This document shows positions 15,808 through 23,734 of a DNA stretch of 30,760 bases, piece after piece. The stretch comes from an uncultured Eubacteriales bacterium (GTDB lineage: Bacteria; Bacillota; Clostridia; Peptostreptococcales; Anaerovoracaceae), in NCBI GenBank assembly GCA_910585135.1, contig CAJUEB010000004.1:1-30760 (forward strand), written 5' to 3'. Below the pieces are notes generated by a model. That model was not told the DNA's origin and searched no databases. It saw nothing but the letters and a program-made list of their open reading frames with translations. Both the position numbers and the translations under genes were made by a program. The stretch's first letter is position 1. Each line of letters starts with the position of its first letter.

Positions 15808-16626
15808 TCAGAGCGACAAAAGACTGTCTTCTGAACCCAAGGAGAACATACTATTGGCTAACTGCATTTCCATTTGCGCGCGCATCAGGTTATACAGCGT
15901 GATCAGTGTTTCCGTTTTGATTTCAATCGTCCCGGACTTTGACCCGCTGGCAGAAGCATCGCTATTAGTCGTTTTATCGGCGGTATCCGTTGCCGCAGTC
16001 GCGCCTGCTGTTCCCTGTGCATTGCTGCTTCCCATGTACCCGGTCACTCGTTTGATATAGTTTTGCGTTTCGGTAAATGGCGGAACGCCGCCGTACTTTT
16101 TCACATTTCCCGGTCCTGCATTGTATGCGGCAAGCGCCAGCTCGACATTGCCATTATAACGGTTAAGCATCTGTGATATGTATTTTGCGCCGCCCATGAT
16201 ATTCTGCTCTGCGTCGTAAGGATTGGTGACGCCTAGCGAGCTTGCAGTCCCTGGCATTAATTGCATGACGCCGATCGCGCCCGCTGACGATTTGGCAGAG
16301 GCATTGAAATTGGATTCCGCCTTTCCGATGGCTTTAAGCAGATCGACGTTTACACCATAACGTTCCGCTGCCCGTTCGAAGATGGCGTCCATGGCCGCAC
16401 CTGCTGACAGATTGCCGGATGAAGCCTTGGCAGAACGGCTGGTAACGTTGTCTGCGCCGCTTGTGCTTTTACTGTTTTCCGCTTTCTGGAGGCTTTGTAA
16501 AATCTCCAGAAAGGTCAGTGTCGTGGAAAGATTAGAGGTCTGCCCTGTGTAAAGCGACCCGGTTGAGCCTGTCTGCCTAAGCCCTGAAAGGCCGTTCATC
16601 ATAAGGTATGTCGGGTATAAATCCAT
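15808..16626 (-). CDS. Lytic transglycosylase (SLT domain), probably flagellum-associated
   Basis: A 272-residue protein with a goose-lysozyme-like SLT domain at about residues 80-200. These enzymes cleave the glycan strands of peptidoglycan. Diagnostic motifs: catalytic Glu104 in KAESNFN, GVMQLMPGTA, and AAYNAGPGNVKKYGG. No clear N-terminal signal peptide is seen; the first 75 residues are low-complexity Ser/Thr/Gly. Being in an operon after YlqG- and FlhB-like genes, it may be exported through the flagellar system and open the wall for rod assembly, as FlgJ does in other bacteria; this is inference. The C-terminus is Ala/Thr/Ser-rich. The start at 16626 is supported by AAAGGAACG at about 16632-16640. 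A terminator follows at 15666-15706. Confidence 0.88.
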   Translation of the reverse strand: MDLYPTYLMMNGLSGLRQTGSTGSLYTGQTSNLSTTLTFLEILQSLQKAENSKSTSGADNVTSRSAKASSGNLSAGAAMDAIFERAAERYGVNVDLLKAIGKAESNFNASAKSSAGAIGVMQLMPGTASSLGVTNPYDAEQNIMGGAKYISQMLNRYNGNVELALAAYNAGPGNVKKYGGVPPFTETQNYIKRVTGYMGSSNAQGTAGATAATDTADKTTNSDASASGSKSGTIEIKTETLITLYNLMRAQMEMQLANSMFSLGSEDSLLSL

Positions 16627-16809
16627 CGGTTCGTTCCTTTCGCAAAGTATGGATAAGCTGTCATTCTATTTTATGAAAACATATTGCGGATGATTCGTCA
16701 ATACTTTATTTCTGATTTGCTGTATATTGGCAGCGTGGTTTTGCCGTGCCTGCAACGTATCGAAAGCAGGGTTTTGTCACGTTTTTATCAGACTGCCGCA
16801 GATATTGGC

Positions 16810-16911
16810 CGTTTGCCGTCTTGCTATCGGATTGTCCATTTTGCAGTTAGCGGGTTGTTCAGTTTGCGGGATATCTGCCGCTAATCGTTTTACCGCAGTT
16901 ATCGGTTTGTC
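16810..16911. repeat. Decayed ~25-bp repeats between FlhB-like and transglycosylase genes
   Basis: Units start near 16810, 16837, 16860 and 16886 (spacing 23-27 bp), each opening with a T-rich box such as CATTTTGCAG or CGTTTTACCGCAG followed by an ATCGG-like end in several. They fill much of the 272-bp gap and run into the last codons of the FlhB-like gene. Units are heavily diverged. Confidence 0.4.
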
Positions 16912-17369
16912 TCAGATGATCGGTTCGTTGCAGCCGTTTCGGTCGCATCATCCATTGTAGCTGTTCCCTTTGTTTCAGTTGGATGCGTGGCCTGTGTTGG
17001 GGCTTGCTGGCTCGTCTGAGCTTGCTGCGCCTTCTGATCTTGCTGTGCTGCCTGGTCAGGCTGCGCCTGCTGCTGTTGCTGGCCTGCGCCGCTTTTGTTT
17101 TTCGCCCCGAAATTCAGGAAATAAACGTAGATGTCAACGATCGCCTGATAGAGCTGTTCGGGAATTTCACTTCCCAGTTCCATCTGCGAGAGAACCGTAG
17201 CCAGGGAATTATCCTCATAAACCGGAATCCCGTTGCTGCGGGCCGTTTCTACGATTTTCTGCGCCAGGTAGCCAGAACCGGAGGCGACGATAACCGGAGC
17301 GGCATTGCTTTCCTCGTCGTATGACAAGGCGACCGCTTTTTTATTCATTTCATCATTAAACTGTGACAT
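16899..17369 (-). CDS. FlhB C-terminal-domain protein (YlqH/FlhX-like)
   Basis: A 156-residue protein. Residues 1 to about 90 match the cytoplasmic C-terminal domain of FlhB/YscU export-switch proteins: KKAVALSYDEE, APVIVASGSGYLAQKI, GIPVYEDNSLATVL and IPEQLYQAIVDIYVYF. The membrane domain and the NPTH autocleavage motif are absent; the sequence starts just where cleaved FlhB would. Such stand-alone domains (YlqH in Bacillus, FlhX in Campylobacter) are linked to the flagellar export apparatus and can partly replace the FlhB domain. The remaining 65 residues are a Gln/Ala/Thr-rich tail. The start overlaps the end of the upstream YlqG-like gene by 14 bp, indicating translational coupling, the same pairing as ylqG-ylqH. 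Confidence 0.85.
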   Translation of the reverse strand: MSQFNDEMNKKAVALSYDEESNAAPVIVASGSGYLAQKIVETARSNGIPVYEDNSLATVLSQMELGSEIPEQLYQAIVDIYVYFLNFGAKNKSGAGQQQQQAQPDQAAQQDQKAQQAQTSQQAPTQATHPTETKGTATMDDATETAATNRSSETNR

Positions 17370-18795
17370 TTATGGAATTTTTCCTTTCAAAAATTGTAGG
17401 GAAGGCGGTAGAAATCGGAATCGTCCCGTCCTCTGATCCGAGTACGATCTCTTCCTGTCCGATCCCGTTTTCGCTTAAAATCTTGCTGAGAGCAGTACGG
17501 ATCTCCCCCTCGGAAGCATCTAAATCCTTTGGATAATTTAGCTGGATGCTGATTTTTTCGGTCTGTGTCCCGTACAGGAAAAATAAATCAAAAAATCCTA
17601 CGTCCTTGATATCGAATTTGATCAGTCCTTTGACAAAACGTTCCTGCCCCGCATTGCGAAAGCCTTTCCCGTCATCGTCGGGGTCAAGCCAAAGCTCTGA
17701 AAACATGAGCCTTCCATTGACATTGAGCGGTAAGGTCAAATGGAGGATCGGCATATAGACGCTTTCATTTAAAAGCAGCGCCCGCATCAGCTCCTTAAAT
17801 ACCATTTTGTTTTCGATGCCGGCTTCGCCCGCCGCGCCTCTTTTTATGATTTCCGCTAGCTGGTTCATGGCCTCGTTTCGCCCGGAGGCTTTTTCAAATT
17901 CGCTATTTGCCAGTACCTTTAGCAAGGTGGCCGCATCCATGTTTTTAAATCGTTCGGCAAACGCGCTGTAATCCATCAGCTTGAGAAAGGTTTCCTGAAG
18001 CCTGGTAACGTCCCCGTTTTCGTACCGCGCCGTAAGCGCTCCCAGCAGGGCGGTGTTTTCCCGCATACTGCCGCGCTCATGCATCTGCGTGATGTAATTG
18101 TTGAGGAACGGCATGATCTGGTTTTTGAGGATGCTTGCATTTTGTTTTACGTTTCCGTTGGCCGCATTGTAATTAAGCTGCTGTGCCATTTTTTCCAGAT
18201 CGCTCCCTGGGGTTTTGAGCATGCTGTCCTTGATATTCTGCAAAAGCTGCTGCATGTTATTGAGAATATGCTTGCCTTCGGACATATCGGTATATTTTTT
18301 TAAAAGCTCCAAAATCCCGGTACGGAGTTCTACAGAACCGGTCTGCTGCATAATCTGGCGGAGGACATCGAAGAATGCTCCGTTAAAACGTACGGCAGAA
18401 TCTCCCTGCATTTTGAGGAAAGCTGACATTTCCTGTGGGGACATGGAGATCATATTAAGAAACTGGGCGATATTTCCTGCGAATCCCTGCTTTAGGCCGG
18501 ATTGTGCCAGGGTGGCAAGCCTCTCCAGAAAAACAGACCCGAAGTCCTTTGACATGGTAGGGGATTTTGCCATCTGCTGAATGAAATTATCAAAATTGGT
18601 TTCATATCGAAATTTCAGTTCGGCTTCCTGTTTATTGGCCGCCGCATCGCTGCGCGCATCGGGGCGCATCACTTGATCCGGGCGGATTTCACCTTGGATA
18701 TTTCTATTCTGTTTCAGGGTGTCCTGCGTGACTCTCGCATTGCTGTTAGGGTCATTCTGCGGGACAGGTGTGGAAACCTTTAAAATATTGGACAT
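17356..18795 (-). CDS. YlqG/FliK-like flagellar protein
   Basis: A 479-residue cytoplasmic protein without membrane segments. The first 60 residues are polar and disordered-looking; the middle is helical and rich in Gln, Leu and Met. The last 110 or so, with LPLNVNGRLMFSELWLDPDD and the FDIKDVGFFDLFFLYG segment, resemble the C-terminal part of hook-length-control-like proteins. Its neighbour is a FlhB C-terminal-domain protein overlapping by 14 bp, as in the ylqG-ylqH pair of Bacillus; FliK C-domains act on FlhB C-domains to switch export specificity, so a similar partnership is inferred. The start at 18795 has AGGTGA 6 bases upstream. A good sigma-A-type promoter lies at 18860-18888. The exact function is not certain. 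Confidence 0.65.
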   Translation of the reverse strand: MSNILKVSTPVPQNDPNSNARVTQDTLKQNRNIQGEIRPDQVMRPDARSDAAANKQEAELKFRYETNFDNFIQQMAKSPTMSKDFGSVFLERLATLAQSGLKQGFAGNIAQFLNMISMSPQEMSAFLKMQGDSAVRFNGAFFDVLRQIMQQTGSVELRTGILELLKKYTDMSEGKHILNNMQQLLQNIKDSMLKTPGSDLEKMAQQLNYNAANGNVKQNASILKNQIMPFLNNYITQMHERGSMRENTALLGALTARYENGDVTRLQETFLKLMDYSAFAERFKNMDAATLLKVLANSEFEKASGRNEAMNQLAEIIKRGAAGEAGIENKMVFKELMRALLLNESVYMPILHLTLPLNVNGRLMFSELWLDPDDDGKGFRNAGQERFVKGLIKFDIKDVGFFDLFFLYGTQTEKISIQLNYPKDLDASEGEIRTALSKILSENGIGQEEIVLGSEDGTIPISTAFPTIFERKNSINVTV

Positions 18796-18810
18796 TTTTT
18801 CACCTGCCAG

Positions 18811-18837
18811 TAAGTTTTTGTTTCTTATTGCCGAAAG
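18811..18837 (+). promoter_or_regulatory. Candidate sigma-28/SigD promoter for the che operon
   Basis: TAAG at 18811-18814, then 15 bases, then GCCGAAAG at 18830-18837. The -35 region reads TAAGTTTT, close to the flagellar sigma consensus TAAAGTTT, and the -10 matches six of eight positions of GCCGATAA. It points at cheA with a leader of about 95 bases. It lies inside the leader of the divergent YlqG-like gene. Confidence 0.5.
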
Positions 18838-18859
18838 TTATGATATATTATATATGTAT

Positions 18860-18888
18860 ATAATAACGAATTTTGGCGTGATTTACAA
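18860..18888 (-). promoter_or_regulatory. Candidate sigma-A promoter for the YlqG-like operon
   Basis: On the minus strand, TTGTAA (18888-18883) and TATTAT (18865-18860) are separated by exactly 17 bp. Transcription would begin near 18853, about 58 bases before the start codon at 18795. Confidence 0.55.
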
Positions 18889-18941
18889 CAATCATTAGAC
18901 CAGAAAACGAAATAAATTATGGATAGGTGGTGCTTAATGTT

Positions 18942-21020
18942 ATGAACAATGGAACTGACAGCTTGCTGGAGACTTATCTCTTTGAGACGAATACACTTCT
19001 GGAACAGCTGGACGAACTGCTGATCGACGCTGAGCAGAATGGGGATTTTACGGAAGACAACGTAAATGAAATTTTCCGCAGCATGCACACGATCAAGGGG
19101 TCTTCTGCCATGCTGGAATTCAATTCTCTTATGGAGATCGCCCATCATATAGAAGATTTGTTTTTCTATATCAGGGAAAACGGCATGGATACGCTGAACG
19201 CAGATCAGAAAAGCGAATTATTCAACCTGATGTTTTCCTCGACCGATAAGCTTAGGGAAGAAGTTGGCAAGGTAGAAAACAGCGAACCGCTCGACACAAA
19301 TATCGAAAGCTTTATTGATAATATCAATGCTTTCCTCACTAATTTGCAAAGCACGGGGAACGGGGATGTCCAAGCGGAAGCGACTTCCGGCAGCAGTGGA
19401 AGCGCCGATGGCGAGGATGCGGTTGCGGCGGAGATGAAGCTGCCGTATCTTTTGCATATCTTTTTCGATGAAGGATGTGGCATGGAGAACTTGCGTGCAT
19501 TCATGATCGTTACCTCTATCCAAGAATCGGATTCATCCTTCCAGTTCTACCCTGCGGACATTGAGACGAATAGTGACACCAGTGAATACATAATAGACCA
19601 TGGATTTTATTTGGGCTTTAAGACCCAGGAGGATGCCGAAAACGCAGTCAGTCATGTTTCGGCTGCCGGAAATGTCCGTTCCTATGAAATCCTTGATAAA
19701 TCGGACGCATTGGAGAAGAAAGCAGCGCCAGTAGAGGTAAAAGAAGAAGCACCAAAGAAAACCGATGCGGAAGCACCAAAGAAGGCTGCCAAGGCTTCTG
19801 ATAACAAAAAGAAAAAGGATACGCCAGCGGCCAAACAGAGTCTTATCAGCGTGAACCTTTCCAAACTAGATGCGTTAATGGCGATCGTCGGGGAGATCGT
19901 TATTACGGAATCGATGGTAACCTCTTCACCTGAACTAAAAGATGTGAAATTGGATAATTTCCTGAAATCAGCCAGACAGCTCCGTAAGCTGACAGACGAT
20001 CTTCAGGATATCTCCATGTCCCTGCGAATGGTGTCCGTATCCAGTGTATTCCAGAAGATGAATCGCATCGTACGCGATATGTCTAAGACGCTGAATAAGG
20101 ATACAAAGCTTACGATCATCGGAGAGAATACGGAAGTTGATAAGACCATTGTAGACAGCATCGGCGATCCGATCATGCACATCGTTCGTAATGCAATGGA
20201 CCACGGGATTGAAGATAACGTGGAAGACAGAATCGCTGCCGGGAAGAAGCCGCAGGGTGAAATTATTCTTTCGGCAGAGCATACGGGAAGCGAAGTAATT
20301 ATTTCGGTCACGGATGACGGAGCCGGTGTCGATCCGGATAAGGTTTTGGCGAAGGCGGCAGCAAACGGTATGCTGACCAAGCCGGAAGAAGAATATTCCC
20401 ACAGGGAAATCCTCAATCTGCTGATGATGCCGGGCTTTTCTACTAATAGCGAGGTTACGGAATTTTCCGGCCGGGGCGTAGGCATGGACGTTGTGAAGAA
20501 AAACGTTGAAAGCATCGGTGGCGTAATTAATATTTCCAGTGAAAAAGGGAAGGGCAGCGTATTTACACTCAAGATTCCATTGACGCTGGCGATCGTTGAC
20601 GGCATGGTGATTTCCATTGGCGGATCGATTTATACTGTTCCAATTGCGAACATTAAGCAGTCCTTTAAGGCGACAGAGGCGGATATCGTGCTGGATGCGA
20701 CGGGAAATGAGATGATCCGGTGTATGGATGACTATTACCCGATCATTCGCCTCTATGAGCTATATGGCATTGAAGACGCATGCACATCCATTGAAGATGG
20801 TATCCTGATGTGGGTAGAGGGCGGCGATAAATCCTACTGCTTATTTGTGGATCAGCTCATCGGGGAACAGCAGGTCGTTGTAAAACCGCTTCCTGGTTAT
20901 TTGAATGATTTCAATATTAAAAATTCCGGGATCAGCGGCTGCACGATCATGGGTGACGGAAACATCAGCATTATCCTTGATGTGGTCAATGTTTATAACG
21001 CAGCGCGTGGCATCTATTAA
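18942..21020 (+). CDS. cheA: Chemotaxis histidine kinase CheA
   Basis: A 692-residue kinase that phosphorylates itself and passes phosphate to CheY and CheB under receptor control. Domains in order: Hpt (P1) with phosphorylated His49 in SMHTIKGSS; a P2-like regulator-binding domain at about residues 170-255; a Lys/Ala-rich linker; the P3 dimerisation helices from LDALMAIVGEIV; the P4 ATPase with the N-box HIVRNAMDHGIED (about 413-425), DDGAGVD and GRGVGMDVV; and a CheW-like P5 domain from about residue 555. ATG 18942 is chosen because AGGTGG at 18925-18930 is a good ribosome site for it but overlaps the GTG at 18927. It heads cheA-cheW-cheR-cheB; no cheY, cheC or cheD is in the window. Confidence 0.96.
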   Translation: MNNGTDSLLETYLFETNTLLEQLDELLIDAEQNGDFTEDNVNEIFRSMHTIKGSSAMLEFNSLMEIAHHIEDLFFYIRENGMDTLNADQKSELFNLMFSSTDKLREEVGKVENSEPLDTNIESFIDNINAFLTNLQSTGNGDVQAEATSGSSGSADGEDAVAAEMKLPYLLHIFFDEGCGMENLRAFMIVTSIQESDSSFQFYPADIETNSDTSEYIIDHGFYLGFKTQEDAENAVSHVSAAGNVRSYEILDKSDALEKKAAPVEVKEEAPKKTDAEAPKKAAKASDNKKKKDTPAAKQSLISVNLSKLDALMAIVGEIVITESMVTSSPELKDVKLDNFLKSARQLRKLTDDLQDISMSLRMVSVSSVFQKMNRIVRDMSKTLNKDTKLTIIGENTEVDKTIVDSIGDPIMHIVRNAMDHGIEDNVEDRIAAGKKPQGEIILSAEHTGSEVIISVTDDGAGVDPDKVLAKAAANGMLTKPEEEYSHREILNLLMMPGFSTNSEVTEFSGRGVGMDVVKKNVESIGGVINISSEKGKGSVFTLKIPLTLAIVDGMVISIGGSIYTVPIANIKQSFKATEADIVLDATGNEMIRCMDDYYPIIRLYELYGIEDACTSIEDGILMWVEGGDKSYCLFVDQLIGEQQVVVKPLPGYLNDFNIKNSGISGCTIMGDGNISIILDVVNVYNAARGIY

Positions 21021-21043
21021 GAATAGTTTGGGAGGTAGTGATT

Positions 21044-21526
21044 ATGCCAGAAGTAATGGAAAATATAGGTTTAAATGAACCCAATGGAGCGGAAGGATCT
21101 AATTCGGCTACTTACTTGACCTTCGTTTCGGATGGACTTCACTTTGGCGTTCATACAGATAAAGTTGTTGAAATCATTAACAATCACAATATCCGTCCTT
21201 TTCCGATGGTGCCGGATTATGTAAGAGGCGTCATTAATCTGCGCGGACAGGTAATTCCGATTATCGATATGAGATTGCGCGTAGGCAAGCCTTATCAGGA
21301 AATTACGGCGGAGACGTGTATTATCGTACTGGAAATTGGCAGTGATATTATCGGTATTGTCGTAGATTCCGTTGCGCATGTGACTGATATCGATATGAAC
21401 CAGGCAACCCTGATTCCTACAGAAAACCGGCTGGAGCTGACCAGATATATGGTAACCGACGAAAACGGAACGGTAATTATGCTTTTGGAATGCGAAGCAT
21501 TGATAGCAGATAATATAGCAATGTAA
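21044..21526 (+). CDS. cheW: Chemotaxis coupling protein CheW
   Basis: A 160-residue scaffold protein linking receptors to CheA. The CheW fold is recognisable from YLTFVSDGLHFGVHTDKVVEI, the PFPMVPDYVRGVINLRG segment, VIPIIDMRLR and IGIVVDSVAHV. It is a single CheW domain with about 20 extra N-terminal residues. ATG 21044 is preferred over the in-frame GTG at 21038 because GGAGG at 21031-21035 is at ideal distance. It starts 23 bp after cheA and ends 13 bp before cheR, so it belongs to one operon. Confidence 0.95.
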   Translation: MPEVMENIGLNEPNGAEGSNSATYLTFVSDGLHFGVHTDKVVEIINNHNIRPFPMVPDYVRGVINLRGQVIPIIDMRLRVGKPYQEITAETCIIVLEIGSDIIGIVVDSVAHVTDIDMNQATLIPTENRLELTRYMVTDENGTVIMLLECEALIADNIAM

Positions 21527-21539
21527 GGAGACTGGGAAA

Positions 21540-22355
21540 ATGCTTGATATTTCAACAAAGGACTTTAACCGGCTGGTTACTTTTATGAAAAGCAGCTATG
21601 GGATTGATTTATCTAAAAAAAGGCAGCTTATCGTAGGCAGACTTTCCAATACGATAACAGGAATGGGAATGAGTTCCTTTACCGAATATGTAGATCATAT
21701 TTTAAGGACGAAAGACCCAAGCGATGTTGAGACCCTGATCAATAAACTAACGACTAATTATACCTTTTTTATGAGGGAAAGAGAGCATTTTGACTTCTTT
21801 CAGCATACGATCCTTCCATGGCTGGAGCAGTCCCGGCAGAGTAAGAAAGTTCTTAGCATATGGAGCGCAGCTTGCTCCAGCGGGGAAGAACCCTATACGA
21901 TGTCAATGATATTGAAGGAATATTTTGCGAATAAGCCGGGATGGGATACGAGACTTTTAGCAACGGATATTTCGCAGGAGGTTTTACAAACAGCGCAGAA
22001 TGCCGAATACCCGGAGGAATCTTTGAAAGATTTGCCAAAGGGGTGGAAGCAGAAGTATTTCCGCAAGGGCAGTGCTCCGGGACAATATGTGGTTGCACCG
22101 GAAATTAAAAATAATGTGATTTTCAGGACGTTTAACCTGATGGATCCGATTCGCTTCAAACTGAAATTTGACGTTATTTTCTGTAGAAACGTGATGATAT
22201 ATTTTGACCAGGCGACGAAGGATGCTCTCGTGAAGAGAATGTATGATGCTTCAAATCCTGGTGCATATCTTCTGATCGGACATTCCGAAGGGTTGAATAA
22301 AACGACGACACCATATGATTACGTTATGCCGGCAACCTATCGAAAGAAATTATAG
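21540..22355 (+). CDS. cheR: Chemoreceptor methyltransferase CheR
   Basis: A 271-residue S-adenosylmethionine-dependent methyltransferase that methylates glutamates on chemoreceptors during adaptation. It has the N-terminal helical CheR domain (residues about 1-75) and the catalytic Rossmann domain. The latter shows SIWSAACSSGEEPYTMSM (cofactor binding), LATDIS, and the FDVIFCRNVMIYFD motif diagnostic of CheR. AAGGAG at 21525-21530 overlaps the end of cheW and sets the start. No TPR or other extra domain is fused. Confidence 0.97.
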   Translation: MLDISTKDFNRLVTFMKSSYGIDLSKKRQLIVGRLSNTITGMGMSSFTEYVDHILRTKDPSDVETLINKLTTNYTFFMREREHFDFFQHTILPWLEQSRQSKKVLSIWSAACSSGEEPYTMSMILKEYFANKPGWDTRLLATDISQEVLQTAQNAEYPEESLKDLPKGWKQKYFRKGSAPGQYVVAPEIKNNVIFRTFNLMDPIRFKLKFDVIFCRNVMIYFDQATKDALVKRMYDASNPGAYLLIGHSEGLNKTTTPYDYVMPATYRKKL

Positions 22356-22390
22356 AGTGTTCAATATAGATTAAAGAAGGTGCTTAATAT

Positions 22391-23575
22391 ATGTTAACTC
22401 GACCACCAATTAAAGTGATGGTGATAGACGATTCGCTCGTCTTCCGAAAATACTTGATTGAAAATCTCCCTAAAGTGCAGCCACGCATAGAGATTATAGG
22501 GTATGCGACAGACCCTTACGATGCGATGCAAAAGCTGCGGACGTTAAAGCCGGATGTCCTTACTTTGGATATCGAAATGCCTCGTATGACAGGATTGGAA
22601 TTTTTGAAGGAATTGCTTCCGAAAAATCCTCTTCCTGTTATTTTGGTTTCCTCGCTGAATGTAAGTGTTTTTGATGCGTTGTCCTATGGTGCGGTGGATT
22701 TTGTGAGAAAACCAGATATGAGCAAGAGCAATGCGAAGGAATCCTTCGTCAAGTCGTTAAGCACTAAAGTCGTGATTGCTTCACAGGCGCGGGTGCGTGT
22801 TCCTGCTTCGTTGAAAGCGGCGTCCGGTTCTGTTGCCTCCGTTACTTCTGGGGCAAAACGTACGGCGGCAGCTCCGTCTGTATCGATGCGGCCAGCATCA
22901 GCTCCTGCTGTGACAAAGCCTGCGGTTTCTGCTGAAAAGCTGGCAAGTTCTTTATCAAAGGGCATAATAAGGCTTACGACATCGAATCAACTGAAGTTAA
23001 ATAATACTGTGATTGCACTCGGTGCATCAACAGGTGGCACGGAAGCGACCTTAGAGGTGATGCAGCAGCTTCCGGCAGATATTCCGGCAATGGTTATTAC
23101 GCAGCATATGCCGAAAGGGTTTACGAAGATGTATGCCGAAAGGCTGAACCGGCTGTGCAAGATGGAGGTCAGGGAAGCCCGGGATGGAGATGTTCTCAAA
23201 AGAGGGCTGGCATTGATTGCTCCAGGCGGTGACTGTCAGATGGAGGTCGTGAGAAAAGGCCGCGATTATGTGACGGAATGCAAACCGGGGGCGAAGGTAA
23301 GTGGGCATCGTCCTTCTGTCGATGTGTTGTTTCGTTCCGTAGCAGAGACGGTGCGAAGCAGTGCGGTAGGGATTATTCTTACGGGCATGGGACAGGATGG
23401 TGCAGAAGGATTGCTCCAGATGAGAAAGAACGGTGCGTATACGATTGGGCAGGATAAGGAATCCTGTGTTGTATATGGTATGCCGATGGTAGCGCATTCC
23501 ATGGGGGCTGTCTGCATACAAGCTTCTTGTTCCGCGATACCGACTGCTTTAATGAAGCATTTGAATAGTTTTTAA
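22391..23575 (+). CDS. cheB: Chemoreceptor methylesterase/response regulator CheB
   Basis: A 394-residue protein that removes methyl groups from, and deamidates, chemoreceptors when phosphorylated by CheA. The receiver domain (about residues 5-110) has the acidic pair in VIDDS, phosphorylation site Asp60 in TLDIEMPRM and the conserved Lys in FVRKPD. The methylesterase domain (about 205-390) shows the triad Ser213 (GASTGG), His239 (TQHMPKGF) and Asp336 (GMGQDGAEG). The linker between them is unusually long and rich in Ala, Ser, Val and Pro (about 135-190). AGAAGGTG at about 22375-22382 marks the start. The last gene of the che operon, it is followed by a strong hairpin terminator 25 bp after the stop. 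Confidence 0.97.
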   Translation: MLTRPPIKVMVIDDSLVFRKYLIENLPKVQPRIEIIGYATDPYDAMQKLRTLKPDVLTLDIEMPRMTGLEFLKELLPKNPLPVILVSSLNVSVFDALSYGAVDFVRKPDMSKSNAKESFVKSLSTKVVIASQARVRVPASLKAASGSVASVTSGAKRTAAAPSVSMRPASAPAVTKPAVSAEKLASSLSKGIIRLTTSNQLKLNNTVIALGASTGGTEATLEVMQQLPADIPAMVITQHMPKGFTKMYAERLNRLCKMEVREARDGDVLKRGLALIAPGGDCQMEVVRKGRDYVTECKPGAKVSGHRPSVDVLFRSVAETVRSSAVGIILTGMGQDGAEGLLQMRKNGAYTIGQDKESCVVYGMPMVAHSMGAVCIQASCSAIPTALMKHLNSF

Positions 23576-23600
23576 TAGGGTACGTAAATCAATCAATATA

Positions 23601-23630
23601 AAAAGGAGCTGAAAATCAGCTCCTTTTTAT
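23601..23630. terminator. Strong bidirectional rho-independent terminator between cheB and the FliD-like gene
   Basis: A perfect 12-bp stem (AAAAGGAGCTGA at 23601-23612 with its complement at 23616-23627), loop AAA, flanked by A-tract and T-tract. It would stop cheA-B transcription and, from the other side, the FliD-like operon. A second small hairpin (GCACAGAT, 23662-23682) lies nearby. Confidence 0.85.
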
Positions 23631-23734
23631 GTGATTTCATTTTTATCTCTTATTTTTGCTTGCACAGATGGCATATCTGTGCGGCACTTCGCCGTTTTGT
23701 TTCTGTGATCTTTATCCCTATGCAAGATAGTTCA

